DNA from: Streptomyces sp. B21-105
GTDB taxonomy: Bacteria; Actinomycetota; Actinomycetes; Streptomycetales; Streptomycetaceae
NCBI RefSeq assembly: GCF_036898465.1
Contig: NZ_JARUMJ010000001.1
Span: forward strand, 8,246,001 to 8,310,000
Direction: 5' to 3'
DNA: 64,000 nucleotides
A program made the translations under genes and the position numbers. Positions 51,453-59,263 of this stretch are shown piece by piece. The notes below the pieces were generated by a model, which had not been told where the DNA came from, searched no databases, and was given only the letters and a program-made list of their open reading frames with translations. The first letter of the stretch is position 1. Every line of letters starts with the position of its first letter.

Positions 51453-51939
51453 GAGCTTTCCTCTCTTCTCTTCCGGTCCAAAGGGTTTCGGACCCTCGAA
51501 TGACGTGTCTGTCCGAGTGCGGGCAGCCGGAGCCGCCGGCTGTTCGGGGGCGTGGTCTCCCGGCGCACCGGCCTGGGAACGTACACAGCCACCCGGCAAT
51601 GACGCCGCGGCTGCCCTCGCGGGGATCCGGGAAGTGGTCGGAGCCGCGAAACGCGCTTGCTGTGGACGAAGGCCGGGCAGCCCGCTGACGTGGGTGGTGA
51701 GCTGGAATGGGGGGTGCGGAGCGCTGCTCGGGCAGGTGTCGGCAAGAGAGCGCCGGCGATGCCGCGATGGCGACGCTGACCCAGATGGTGGGGGAGCGAC
51801 CGTGGGGGGTGATGCGGGTGTGGGGTGTGGGGTGGTGGGGGGTGGGGGTGACGGGGGTGGTGGCTGTTCCGCGGAAGCGTCGTAGAGGTGCCTTTCCCTT
51901 TTCCTTCCGGTCACGGCACTGGTTGTGTGCTGACGCCTC
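51453..51939 (-). other. Long leader of the cellulase transcript
   Basis: If transcription starts at the promoter near 51970, about 500 bases precede the ATG. The frame in phase with the cellulase is open, but it is Pro/Arg/Ser-rich low complexity and not coding in character. A CA-rich stretch lies at 51800-51870. 52000-52414 further upstream shows no gene. Confidence 0.45.
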
Positions 51940-51999
51940 TGGGAGCGTTCCCACCTGGGGTGCAACAGTCAGATTCCCGATCGGGTGCCTGTCTGTCAA
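51940..51999 (-). promoter_or_regulatory. Cellulase promoter and CebR-type operator
   Basis: TTGACA (51999-51994, minus strand) is followed 17 bp on by a weak -10 (GAATCT). The site TGGGAGCGTTCCCA at 51940-51953 differs at one base from TGGGAGCGCTCCCA, the operator of CebR, the cellobiose-responsive repressor of cellulase genes in Streptomyces. Confidence 0.7.
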
Positions 52000-52414
52000 T
52001 CATTGGCGCGTAACTCTGCTGCCTTCGACGCGTATTCGACAGATTGCCGGGCGGAAGGCGGTCGCGTGGCGTCCGGACCGGGCTGGGGCGGACCCGTCGC
52101 AACACCGCGACGCGGGCCTCCCCATGACCGGCATCGGCGACGCCGCCGGCGGTTGCGCCGCCCCACCGCCCCCGTTCATCCGGGCACGAGGTCACCGCGC
52201 CCGGCCAGGTCTCGGCGGTCCCGGGCCCCGGAGCGAATCCGGTGTCCGCAGCCGACTGAGGCCGACGGAGTTCTCGTCATCGAGCCTGGCGAGAGCGGTC
52301 GCGGCGCAGCCCCGCAGACGCCCCGTCAGGTTGCGCGTGTGCGCGGTCGGTCGAGCGGGTACGGCCCCGGCCGGGTGCCGCAGTCGACGACGAGATCCTG
52401 ACCGTTGACGCGGT

Positions 52415-53419
52415 TCACGCCGGTGTCCCCGTCAGGGTGTGCGCGATGTGGTCGCTCAGCTGCGCCAGCCAGTCCGGCCGCGCGTTTCCGAGGAGGTGAT
52501 CGCCGTGCGGGACGGACAGATAGGTGCCGTGCGGCGCCAGCCGGGCCAGCGACTCGCCGTTCGTCACGCCGGGGATGACGTCCCGGCCGCCGTCCACGAC
52601 CAGCAGCGGGGCCGCGATGCGGGGCGCCAGGGCGGCGAGGTCCACCTGCTGGACGAACGCGTGCGCCGCGTCGGCTCCTCCGGCACGTCGGGCCATGATG
52701 TCCCGTACCGGCGGGGGCAGCGTCTCCCAGTCGAGGCGGAAGGGACCGCTGACGGTGGCGACGGCTGACACGCGCGGATCGAACGCCGCGGCCCTGGCCG
52801 CGAAATAGCCGCCCAGACTCAGGCCGACGAGCCCGATGCGTGCGACGCCGAGGGCATCGACGACCCGGCCCACGACCCGCTCGTAGTCCGCCACGAAAGT
52901 CGTGCCGGCCGCGAGCACGCCCTGTCCCGGACCGTCCATCGCGAACACTGCCAGCCCTCTGGCCAGCAGCGCGGACGCGAGATCGAGGAACTCCTCCTTG
53001 GCCGAGTCCAGACCGGGGACGACGACCACGGTCCCCGGTGCGTCCGAGGGGCTGTCCACGGGGCAACGCAGCCAGCCGGTGAATCCGTCACCGCTCACCC
53101 GTCGCGCACCGGGTTCCAGGAGGGTGAGGGCTCTGCCCAACGCGTGGTCCGCCTCGGCGGCGGCACGGTGCGCTTCCGCGTACGGCGCCAGGGTGGCCAG
53201 GTGGAACCACCGGGCCGCCACCAGGAGATACTGGCCCGCCGAGCGGACCGATCCCGCGTCCTGCGCGCGCCGGAGATAGCCGTGGCCCGTGCGGAGGAAG
53301 GCCGGGCCCCAGTCGGCGACCGAGGCGAGGCCGCCGGTGACGCGCCGGTACTCGTGAGGGTCGACGCCTGCGCCGGTGGCCCGGGTCCACTGGGCGGCGG
53401 CGAACTCCGCGGGGTTCAT
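52415..53419 (-). CDS. Alpha/beta hydrolase with helical N-terminal domain
   Basis: 334 residues. A helical region of about 120 residues precedes the fold: VVVVPGLDSAKEEFLDLASALLARG, FAMDGPGQGVL, nucleophile in IGLVGLSLGGYFAARAAAFD, acid in LLVVDGGRDVIPG and His in VPHGDHLLGN. This resembles the FrsA/2,6-dihydroxypseudooxynicotine hydrolase group, which splits carbon-carbon bonds or esters. It overlaps the upstream oxidoreductase gene by 4 bases, so they form an operon divergent from the LysR gene. Confidence 0.88.
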   Translation of the reverse strand: MNPAEFAAAQWTRATGAGVDPHEYRRVTGGLASVADWGPAFLRTGHGYLRRAQDAGSVRSAGQYLLVAARWFHLATLAPYAEAHRAAAEADHALGRALTLLEPGARRVSGDGFTGWLRCPVDSPSDAPGTVVVVPGLDSAKEEFLDLASALLARGLAVFAMDGPGQGVLAAGTTFVADYERVVGRVVDALGVARIGLVGLSLGGYFAARAAAFDPRVSAVATVSGPFRLDWETLPPPVRDIMARRAGGADAAHAFVQQVDLAALAPRIAAPLLVVDGGRDVIPGVTNGESLARLAPHGTYLSVPHGDHLLGNARPDWLAQLSDHIAHTLTGTPA

Positions 53420-54336
53420 CGGGCTCCTCCGGTCAGCAGGACGGCCTTGCCACGTATCCCGCGCTCCCGCAGGTCGACCAGGGTCTCGGCGGTCTGCGCC
53501 CAGTCGGCGACGCGGCCGATCTCCGGATGCAGCCGGCCTTGCTCCACCAGGCTCACCAGCGCCGAGAGGTCACAGCCGTACGGGGCGCCGGCGTAGTGGA
53601 AGTGCTGGATCGTCACACGCTCGGGACCGCCGAGGAGGTCGAAGAAGTCCAGGGTCACAGGGGTGCGGCTCGCCTGGCCGAACCAGACGAGCAGGCCGCC
53701 CGGGCGCACCTTCGACAGGGCGAGCGGCAGAGCCGGCCCGCCGGTGGACTCCAGCACGACATCGAACGGCCCCTGAGCCGACGCCACCTCGTGCACCACC
53801 CGCGCCCCCAGCGCCGCGAGCCGCTCACCGCGCACCGGCGTCGCCGTCACCGCGGTCACCATCGCTCCGGCCCCCACGGCCAGCTCGGTGACGTAGTGGC
53901 CGACGCCGCCCGAGGCGCCGGTCAGCAGCACCCGTCGGCCGGCCAGGGAACCGGCCGTGCGCAGCAGCCGCAGGGCGGTGATCCCGGCCAGCGGCAGAGC
54001 CGCCGCCCGCGCGCTGTCCACGCTGTCCGGGAGCACCGCGAGCGAGTGCGTGGGCACGGCCGCGTACTCGGCCCAGCCGCCCTGCGCAGGGTGCCCGACG
54101 ACGCGGGTGCCGATGCCGGGGCCGGACCCGTCGGCCGCCGCCTGTACGACGAGCCCCGCGATGTCCTTGCCCGGCAGCGCCTTCGGCAGGGGGCGTTCGA
54201 GAAGGAACGTCTCACCCCGGTTCGGGGCGAACGCCTCGACCTTGATCAGTGCCTGACCGGGCTCCGGCACGGGTTGGGAGACCGCGGCGAAGGCGACCGG
54301 GCGCGCCGCGTCTCCCGTGGGAATCAGTCTTTGCAT
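53416..54336 (-). CDS. Zinc-independent medium-chain dehydrogenase/quinone oxidoreductase
   Basis: 306 residues from the ATG at 54336. N-terminal GroES-like part with PNRGETFLLERPLPKALPGKDIAGLVVQ; then LPLAGITALRLLRTAGSLAGRRVLLTGASGGVGHYVTELA, the NADPH-binding site of quinone-oxidoreductase-like members. Zinc ligands are absent. Expected to reduce an enone or quinone. First gene of the pair with the alpha/beta hydrolase and divergent from its probable LysR regulator. Confidence 0.9.
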   Translation of the reverse strand: MQRLIPTGDAARPVAFAAVSQPVPEPGQALIKVEAFAPNRGETFLLERPLPKALPGKDIAGLVVQAAADGSGPGIGTRVVGHPAQGGWAEYAAVPTHSLAVLPDSVDSARAAALPLAGITALRLLRTAGSLAGRRVLLTGASGGVGHYVTELAVGAGAMVTAVTATPVRGERLAALGARVVHEVASAQGPFDVVLESTGGPALPLALSKVRPGGLLVWFGQASRTPVTLDFFDLLGGPERVTIQHFHYAGAPYGCDLSALVSLVEQGRLHPEIGRVADWAQTAETLVDLRERGIRGKAVLLTGGAR

Positions 54337-54392
54337 GGAGAGGATGCAACCCCGACGGCCGCCCCGCGATCCAACAACGAACAGGCACAGCC

Positions 54393-54409
54393 GACAACTT
54401 CTGGTTGTC
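54393..54409. promoter_or_regulatory. Perfect inverted repeat, candidate LysR binding site
   Basis: GACAAC and GTTGTC flank TTCTG. It lies in the 89-bp divergent gap, 17 bp before the LysR ATG, suited to autoregulation and control of the oxidoreductase operon. Confidence 0.65.
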
Positions 54410-54425
54410 ACCTATGGTGAGAGCC

Positions 54426-55367
54426 ATGGATCTGGACGTGGCGCAGGTACGTGCCTTCGTGCGCGCCGCCGAAGAACTCCACTTCGGCCGGGCGGCCGGG
54501 ACACTCGCGATCTCCCAGCAGGCGCTGTCCAAGAGGATCGCGCGGCTGGAATCCCTGCTCGGCGCCGGTCTCTTCCGGCGCGACGGCAACGGAGTACGCC
54601 TCACTGAGGCCGGACAGCGTTTCCTCGCACCCGCACGGCAGACCGTGGCTGCCGCCGATGCCGCGGTCGCCGCGGTGTCCGGGAAGGAACCATCGCTCCG
54701 CGTGGACGTCTGGGGACACCTCTACGCGCCCATGCGGACGATGGCCCAGGTCGCCGGACGAGCCGGTGAACTGGCGCTCGGGCACGGCCGCGACCTGCCG
54801 TCGGTGACGTCGGCCCTGCTGCACGGCGACATCGACGCGGCCTTCGGCCGAGTCCACCCCCCGCTGCCCGCGGGGCTGGCGCACCGCCTCGTCCGGCTCG
54901 AACCGGTGGACGCCGTGCTGAGCACGGACCATCCGCTCGCAGCCGAACCAGCCCTGCGGCCGGACCAGTTGCGCGACAGCACGCTGTGGGCGCCCGGTGC
55001 GCTGGACCGGCTGGACTTCCTCCACCGGTTCGCCGACCGGTTCGGCATCCGGAACACGGCCACCGGTGTCAACCTGGGGCTCGCCCACTTCCTGGCCGAA
55101 GTGGCGGGCGAGCCGCGAGGCTTCTCGCTGGTGCCCGCCGATGTGCCCCTGCCTCAGGTCCCGGGACTGCGCAGCGTCCCCCTGTTCGATCCCACACCGC
55201 TGTACGCCTGGTCGCTGATGTGGTGCACCGTAAACGCACACCCGAGGCTGACCGGCCTCGCCGCCGCCTGCGCCGAGGAAGCGGGGCGAAGCCGATGGCT
55301 GGAGTACGACCCGACCCGCGACTGGCTGCCCGAACCGCCCACGAGCGATCCGGGCTTCGGCGGGTAG
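54426..55367 (+). CDS. LysR-family transcriptional regulator
   Basis: 313 residues. Winged helix-turn-helix at the N-terminus: MDLDVAQVRAFVRAAEELHFGRAAGTLAISQQALSKRIARLESLLGAGLFRRDGNGVRLTEAGQRFL. The ligand domain follows (about residues 88-295), with VDAVLSTDHPLAAEPALRPDQLRDSTLW. The length is normal. Probably controls the divergent oxidoreductase/hydrolase operon. Confidence 0.93.
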   Translation: MDLDVAQVRAFVRAAEELHFGRAAGTLAISQQALSKRIARLESLLGAGLFRRDGNGVRLTEAGQRFLAPARQTVAAADAAVAAVSGKEPSLRVDVWGHLYAPMRTMAQVAGRAGELALGHGRDLPSVTSALLHGDIDAAFGRVHPPLPAGLAHRLVRLEPVDAVLSTDHPLAAEPALRPDQLRDSTLWAPGALDRLDFLHRFADRFGIRNTATGVNLGLAHFLAEVAGEPRGFSLVPADVPLPQVPGLRSVPLFDPTPLYAWSLMWCTVNAHPRLTGLAAACAEEAGRSRWLEYDPTRDWLPEPPTSDPGFGG

Positions 55368-55374
55368 CCCGTAC

Positions 55375-55531
55375 CCGTGGCCCCGTGGCCCCGTGGCCCC
55401 GTGGCCCCGTGGCCCCGTCGAGCTGGGGGCCGGGGGGCCGTCGTGCCGGGGGGCCGACGGTGTCGTCCCGGCTGCACCGTGTGATTTGGACGAGCGCTTC
55501 TCCTGCGCTGCACGTGCGTTGGACGAGCGCT
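55375..55531. repeat. CCCCGTGG tandem repeat and a 13-bp direct repeat in an intergenic gap
   Basis: Five CCCCGTGG units lie at 55375-55420. TTGGACGAGCGCT occurs at 55486-55498 and again at 55519-55531. The 314-bp interval 55368-55681 has no gene; the direct repeats could be regulator sites for the carbonic anhydrase gene. Confidence 0.6.
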
Positions 55532-55681
55532 AACCGTCCTCTGGCGAGTGTGGAGTCACCAACTCCACCTGGGAGGACGGGAGCGGCGGAGAGCCGGTCG
55601 AGCCCGTCGAGCCGGTTGCGATGTGCCGCAGCCCCCTGAACTCCCGGGCGGATTCCGCTCAGGACTGCAAGGGACAGACTC

Positions 55682-56371
55682 ATGGGTAACGCCGTAGGGC
55701 CACAGCGCAGGGCCGTTCTCACCGGAGGACTCGCGGCAGTGGGCGCGGCCGTGCTCACCGCCTGTTCCTCAAAGGCCAGTGGCGCCGACACCGCGAAGGC
55801 GGCGAACACCGGCGCGGCCTCGCCCTCCCCCTCCGCGCAGACCGCTCCCCGGCCCGACTCCGCCCGGACCGCCTACGCGAGGCTGATGGAGGGCAACAAG
55901 CGCTGGGTGAGCGGCAAACTGCAGCACCCCGACCAGGACCCTGCCCGCCGCAAGGTCCTCGCCCCCGAGCAGAAGCCCTACGGTGTCATCGTCTCCTGCA
56001 TCGACTCCCGGGTACCGCCGGAGCTGGTCTTCGACACCGGCATCGGCGACCTGTTCGTGATACGCACCGGCGGGCAGGTCGTGCAGCCGGTGGTCGTCGG
56101 CTCCGTCGAGTACGGGCCGCTCACCTCGGGGTCCCCGCTCATCGTGGTGCTGGGTCACCAGAGCTGCGGTGCCGTCAAGGCGGCGTACAAGGCGCTCAAG
56201 GAGGCCACGGACCTGCCGGGCGACCTGGATGCGATCGTCGACGCCCTGCGCCCGGCCTACAAGGAGATCGCCAAGACCAAGCACGCCGACCCCGTCGACG
56301 CGATGATCCGCGCCCACGCCAACCGGACCGCCGCCGATCTGCGGTCTGACTCCGCCCTCGCCCCCTGGTGA
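55682..56371 (+). CDS. Exported beta-class carbonic anhydrase, C-terminally frameshifted
   Basis: 229 residues as read. N-terminus QRRAVLTGGLAAVGAAVLTACSS is a twin-arginine-like lipoprotein signal with lipobox. The catalytic domain carries Zn ligands in VSCIDSRVPPE (Cys about 105) and VLGHQSCGAVKAA (His and Cys about 158-161). It converts CO2 and bicarbonate at the outer membrane face. The frame ends at ALAPW; one base away the sequence continues LVKKGELSVVSAYYSLDTGRVETL to a stop at 56455-56457. A single missing C in the run 56361-56365 explains this. About 30 residues of the last strands are lost in the read frame. Confidence 0.88.
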   Translation: MGNAVGPQRRAVLTGGLAAVGAAVLTACSSKASGADTAKAANTGAASPSPSAQTAPRPDSARTAYARLMEGNKRWVSGKLQHPDQDPARRKVLAPEQKPYGVIVSCIDSRVPPELVFDTGIGDLFVIRTGGQVVQPVVVGSVEYGPLTSGSPLIVVLGHQSCGAVKAAYKALKEATDLPGDLDAIVDALRPAYKEIAKTKHADPVDAMIRAHANRTAADLRSDSALAPW

Positions 56372-56479
56372 AGAAGGGCGAACTGAGCGTGGTCAGCGCC
56401 TACTACTCCCTCGACACCGGGCGCGTGGAAACCCTCTCGGGAGCCCCGTCGGCCTGACCCGATCCACCCCTGCCACGGG

Positions 56480-56528
56480 ACGACGGGCTCGTTCAGATCA
56501 CCTCAAGTGACCTGAACGAGCCCGTCGT
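56480..56528. terminator. Strong terminator after the carbonic anhydrase gene
   Basis: ACGACGGGCTCGTTCAG pairs perfectly with CTGAACGAGCCCGTCGT, extended by TCAC/GTGA near the 5-base loop, and followed by a T-containing stretch (TTGCGCTCTTCC). It can serve both convergent genes. Confidence 0.92.
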
Positions 56529-56595
56529 TGCGCTCTTCCCGCGCGGAGCCGTACGCGGCCCTCCGCCACCGTGAGCGCCACGAACGCCGCCCACC

Positions 56596-57213
56596 TCAAC
56601 GAGCGAGTTCGGCTCGGCGAAGGCCGCGGAACACGTCCGCCGTCGCCCAGCCGCGCAGCGTGGCGTGAACCGATGAGCGGAACGCGGCCTCGGCCGTGGC
56701 GGCCTCGAGGGCCCCGGCCAGTTCGAGCGTCACGAGCCCGTGCATGGTCGCCCAGATCGACAGGGCGATCTCCGTCGCGTCACCGGCGAGGACGTTCGCC
56801 GTCACAGCGCGATCGATCGCCGCGAGGAGCGGACGGATCGGGTCGCCGGTACCGACCTTCCCCGACGGGGCGAACGGCTGCACACCGCCGAACAGCACCG
56901 TGTACAGGTGGCTGTGTCCGCGCCCCCAACGGCGGTAGGCGACGGCCAGCGCGTAGAGGTCGGCGAGAGGATCCGCGGAGGTCGGCACCGCCGACACATC
57001 CTGGAACAGGCCGGCGACGGCTCTGTCGCGCACCGCACGGATCAGCCCGTTCTTACCGCCGAACAGCGAGTACACCGCCGTCGTCGACGCCTCGGCGGCA
57101 GCGGCCACGGCGCGAACCGTGACCGACTCCCGCGGACCGGTGGCGAGCATCTCGGTCGCGCACTCCACGAGCCGCTCTTTGACGCCCTCGTCGTTCGTTC
57201 TCGGCCTACCCAC
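56596..57213 (-). CDS. TetR-family transcriptional regulator
   Basis: 205 residues. MGRPRTNDEGVKERLVECATEMLATGPRESVTVRAVAAAAEASTTAVYSLFGGKNGLIRAV is the DNA-binding domain. The C-terminal part (YALAVAYRRWGRGHSHLYTVLFGG) is of the TetR_C type with a WG motif. Divergent from the membrane hydrolase gene, with a long inverted repeat between them. Confidence 0.92.
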   Translation of the reverse strand: MGRPRTNDEGVKERLVECATEMLATGPRESVTVRAVAAAAEASTTAVYSLFGGKNGLIRAVRDRAVAGLFQDVSAVPTSADPLADLYALAVAYRRWGRGHSHLYTVLFGGVQPFAPSGKVGTGDPIRPLLAAIDRAVTANVLAGDATEIALSIWATMHGLVTLELAGALEAATAEAAFRSSVHATLRGWATADVFRGLRRAELAR

Positions 57214-57238
57214 GGCGAGCAGCCTACCTCCTTCTGAT

Positions 57239-57260
57239 AACGTTGTTTTGAAACAGCGTT
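57239..57260. promoter_or_regulatory. TetR operator between the regulator and hydrolase genes
   Basis: A 22-bp near-perfect palindrome: left arm AACGTTGTTT, right arm AAACAGCGTT; only one arm pair and the centre mismatch. It lies 26 bp from the TetR start and 23 bp from the hydrolase start. Confidence 0.75.
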
Positions 57261-57282
57261 CTGAAACTGTCGGAGGTTCGCC

Positions 57283-58626
57283 GTGCCCACGTCCGCCCTA
57301 AGCCTCGTCCGCATCACCGCACGCTTACTGTTGGCCCTGGCCGCCGTCGTGACGCTGGTCGTCGTCTTTCTCGCACTGATCGCCCTCACGGACGGGGCGG
57401 CTTCGGGCCTCGCCGCGTGGGCGACGACCCTCGGGGCCGGGACCGTCCTCGCGCTGTGGCGGAGCCGGCGCGGCCGACGCGGCACCTGGCGGGCGCGGCT
57501 CGTGCCGTTCCTGCCGGTGATCGTCGCGGCGGCGTTGACGGCGACGGTCTGCATACCGACCGTGCCGACGGCCCGCCAGTACCCGCCCGCCCTGCCCTCG
57601 GTGTCCACCCAGTACTGGAGCCTGGCCACGGGCAGCCGGGTCGCCGTGTACCACTACCCGCCCGCGAAGACCGGCGCCCCGCATCCCGTCCCGCTCGTGT
57701 ACCTCCACGGGGGACCTGTCCGCGGCATCGCGATGCAGGACCACCGGTTCCTGCGACAGCTGGCACGCCAGGGCTACGACGTATACGCCTACGAACAGGC
57801 CGGCGGCGGACGGAGCGCCCTGCTCCCCATGGACCAGTACACGATCTCCCGGTCGGTCCGTGACCTCGCCGCCTTCGTCGACCGCCTGGACAAGGGCAAG
57901 GCCGACGTCCTCGGATTCTCATCGGGCGGAGTCGTGCTCACCCGAGCCCTCGCCGACCCGGGCGTCGCCGCACGCCTGCACCGGGCGATCATCGCCGAGC
58001 CCGGCCCCATGGACGGCCCCACCGCACACATCACCGGCCACAAAGGCCGAGCATCCGCACGCGGCCTCGCGCCGGCCCCGACCGGACCGCGATCGACGCA
58101 CGTCCCCCGGTACGCCGTGGCGTTCGGACTCATGCGCCTCGGACTCCTCACCCCCGACACCCAACTGCTCGGACAGGCCGAAGGCGACAACGCCTTCACC
58201 GCCGCGGACCTCGGCAGCGACACCGCATCCGCCTACTGTGCGCGCGACGCCCACCGCATCCCCGCCGAGGACACCGCGCGCAACTTCTCCTTCAGCCCCG
58301 CCGCCAGCCTCCGCATCCAGCAGACCACCAAGGACTCGCCCTCCGTCGCACCACTCCTGAGGCAGTCCCGGACGCCCGCGATGCTGATGATCGCCGAGTG
58401 CTCCTCCCAGGTCCGGCAATGGGCGACCGCCGTCCTCGCGAACGACCCCGCCGTCCAGCGCACGCAGTACATGCCCGGAGTCGGCCACCACATGTGGAAC
58501 GGCCTGGACGACAACAACGCCCGAGCCGCCGCCGTCATCACGGCGTTCCTCCAGGACGAACCGGCCCCCCTGCCCAACCACCCGACCCGCGAAGAGATCC
58601 CCGCCTTCCTGCGCGACCACAAATGA
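57283..58626 (+). CDS. Membrane-anchored alpha/beta hydrolase (proline iminopeptidase-like)
   Basis: 447 residues, GTG start after GGAGG. Two N-terminal membrane helices (LLLALAAVVTLVVVFLALIAL and FLPVIVAAALTATVCI) are followed by an outside hydrolase domain: VYLHGGPVRG (oxyanion HGGP), VYAYEQAGGGRS, nucleophile in DVLGFSSGGVVLTRAL, and His in PGVGHHMWNGL. HGGP and YEQAGGGRS point to proline-iminopeptidase-like enzymes. Repressed by the divergent TetR, presumably induced by its ligand. Confidence 0.88.
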   Translation: MPTSALSLVRITARLLLALAAVVTLVVVFLALIALTDGAASGLAAWATTLGAGTVLALWRSRRGRRGTWRARLVPFLPVIVAAALTATVCIPTVPTARQYPPALPSVSTQYWSLATGSRVAVYHYPPAKTGAPHPVPLVYLHGGPVRGIAMQDHRFLRQLARQGYDVYAYEQAGGGRSALLPMDQYTISRSVRDLAAFVDRLDKGKADVLGFSSGGVVLTRALADPGVAARLHRAIIAEPGPMDGPTAHITGHKGRASARGLAPAPTGPRSTHVPRYAVAFGLMRLGLLTPDTQLLGQAEGDNAFTAADLGSDTASAYCARDAHRIPAEDTARNFSFSPAASLRIQQTTKDSPSVAPLLRQSRTPAMLMIAECSSQVRQWATAVLANDPAVQRTQYMPGVGHHMWNGLDDNNARAAAVITAFLQDEPAPLPNHPTREEIPAFLRDHK

Positions 58627-58779
58627 AGACACCCCACCCACGTCACCGCGCCGCCGACGCAGGGCGACCACACCGGCAAGGCCGAACAGATCTCGCCCTC
58701 GGCGGGAGCCGAGGAACCCAAGGGGTCGGGCGAGTAGACCTGCTGACACTCACCGCGCCGACATCCCGCCGAGTTCCGC

Positions 58780-59052
58780 CAGAACCATCGCCCACGGTGC
58801 GGCCCCCGCTGGGCAGCTTGATGCCCTCGGCGAACCCCGAACCAGGCCGTGGGCGCCTGCGCGACGGCCAGCCGGTAGCGGTCGGTGGCCACGAGGTGCA
58901 GGCCGTCGTCCTCGACGTCGAACAGGACGCCGCCGAGCATCGGCAGCTCCCCGTCGGTACCGGCCGCGAAACGGACGGCGTCCAGCGCGGCGGCCGACTC
59001 CGGCGCTCACGCCCAGTCCGCCGTCCCGGGCCATCTCCCCGATGCTGCGCAT
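58780..59052 (-). pseudogene. Decayed MerR regulator fused to DNA-polymerase beta-clamp-like domain
   Basis: The ATG at 59052 opens MRSIGEMARDGGLGVS, the start of MerR proteins, but the rest of the DNA-binding domain is gone. In the next frame the sequence resumes as AALDAVRFAAGTDGELPMLGGVLFDVEDDGLHLVATDRYRLAVAQAPT, a beta-clamp (DnaN-like) segment. MerR/beta-clamp fusions are known in Streptomyces. An internal deletion plus frameshift, and loss of the 3' end after about 58850, make this a remnant. The gap 58627-58779 has no other gene. Confidence 0.6.
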
Positions 59053-59070
59053 GTCGTTCTCCACTCCCGG

Positions 59071-59102
59071 AACTCTGAGCCCTCGACAAGGTCGAGGGTC
59101 AA
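59071..59102 (-). promoter_or_regulatory. MerR-type promoter/operator
   Basis: On the minus strand TTGACC (59102-59097) and AGAGTT (59076-59071) are 20 bp apart, the stretched spacing used by MerR regulators. The spacer holds the perfect dyad CCTCGAC-N3-GTCGAGG (59081-59097 on plus). It survives although the regulator gene is broken. Confidence 0.75.
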
Positions 59103-59263
59103 GGTGGACCCGGCCGCCCCGCGCGTTTTCTGGGTCGTGGCATCGAAGGGGATATCCCGTTGACAGAGGGCTATGGGGCGGTCACGATACTGGGCGCATT
59201 CATTGAACCGATTCAGTGAAGCGCTCGACCGCGTGGGCAGATGGGGGACGAAGGCCGGACAGC

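Noticed and set aside
51453..51965. N-terminal extension of the cellulase by 171 residues
   Set aside because: Pro/Ser/Arg low complexity with no ribosome site; the internal ATG has a good one and starts a normal signal peptide.
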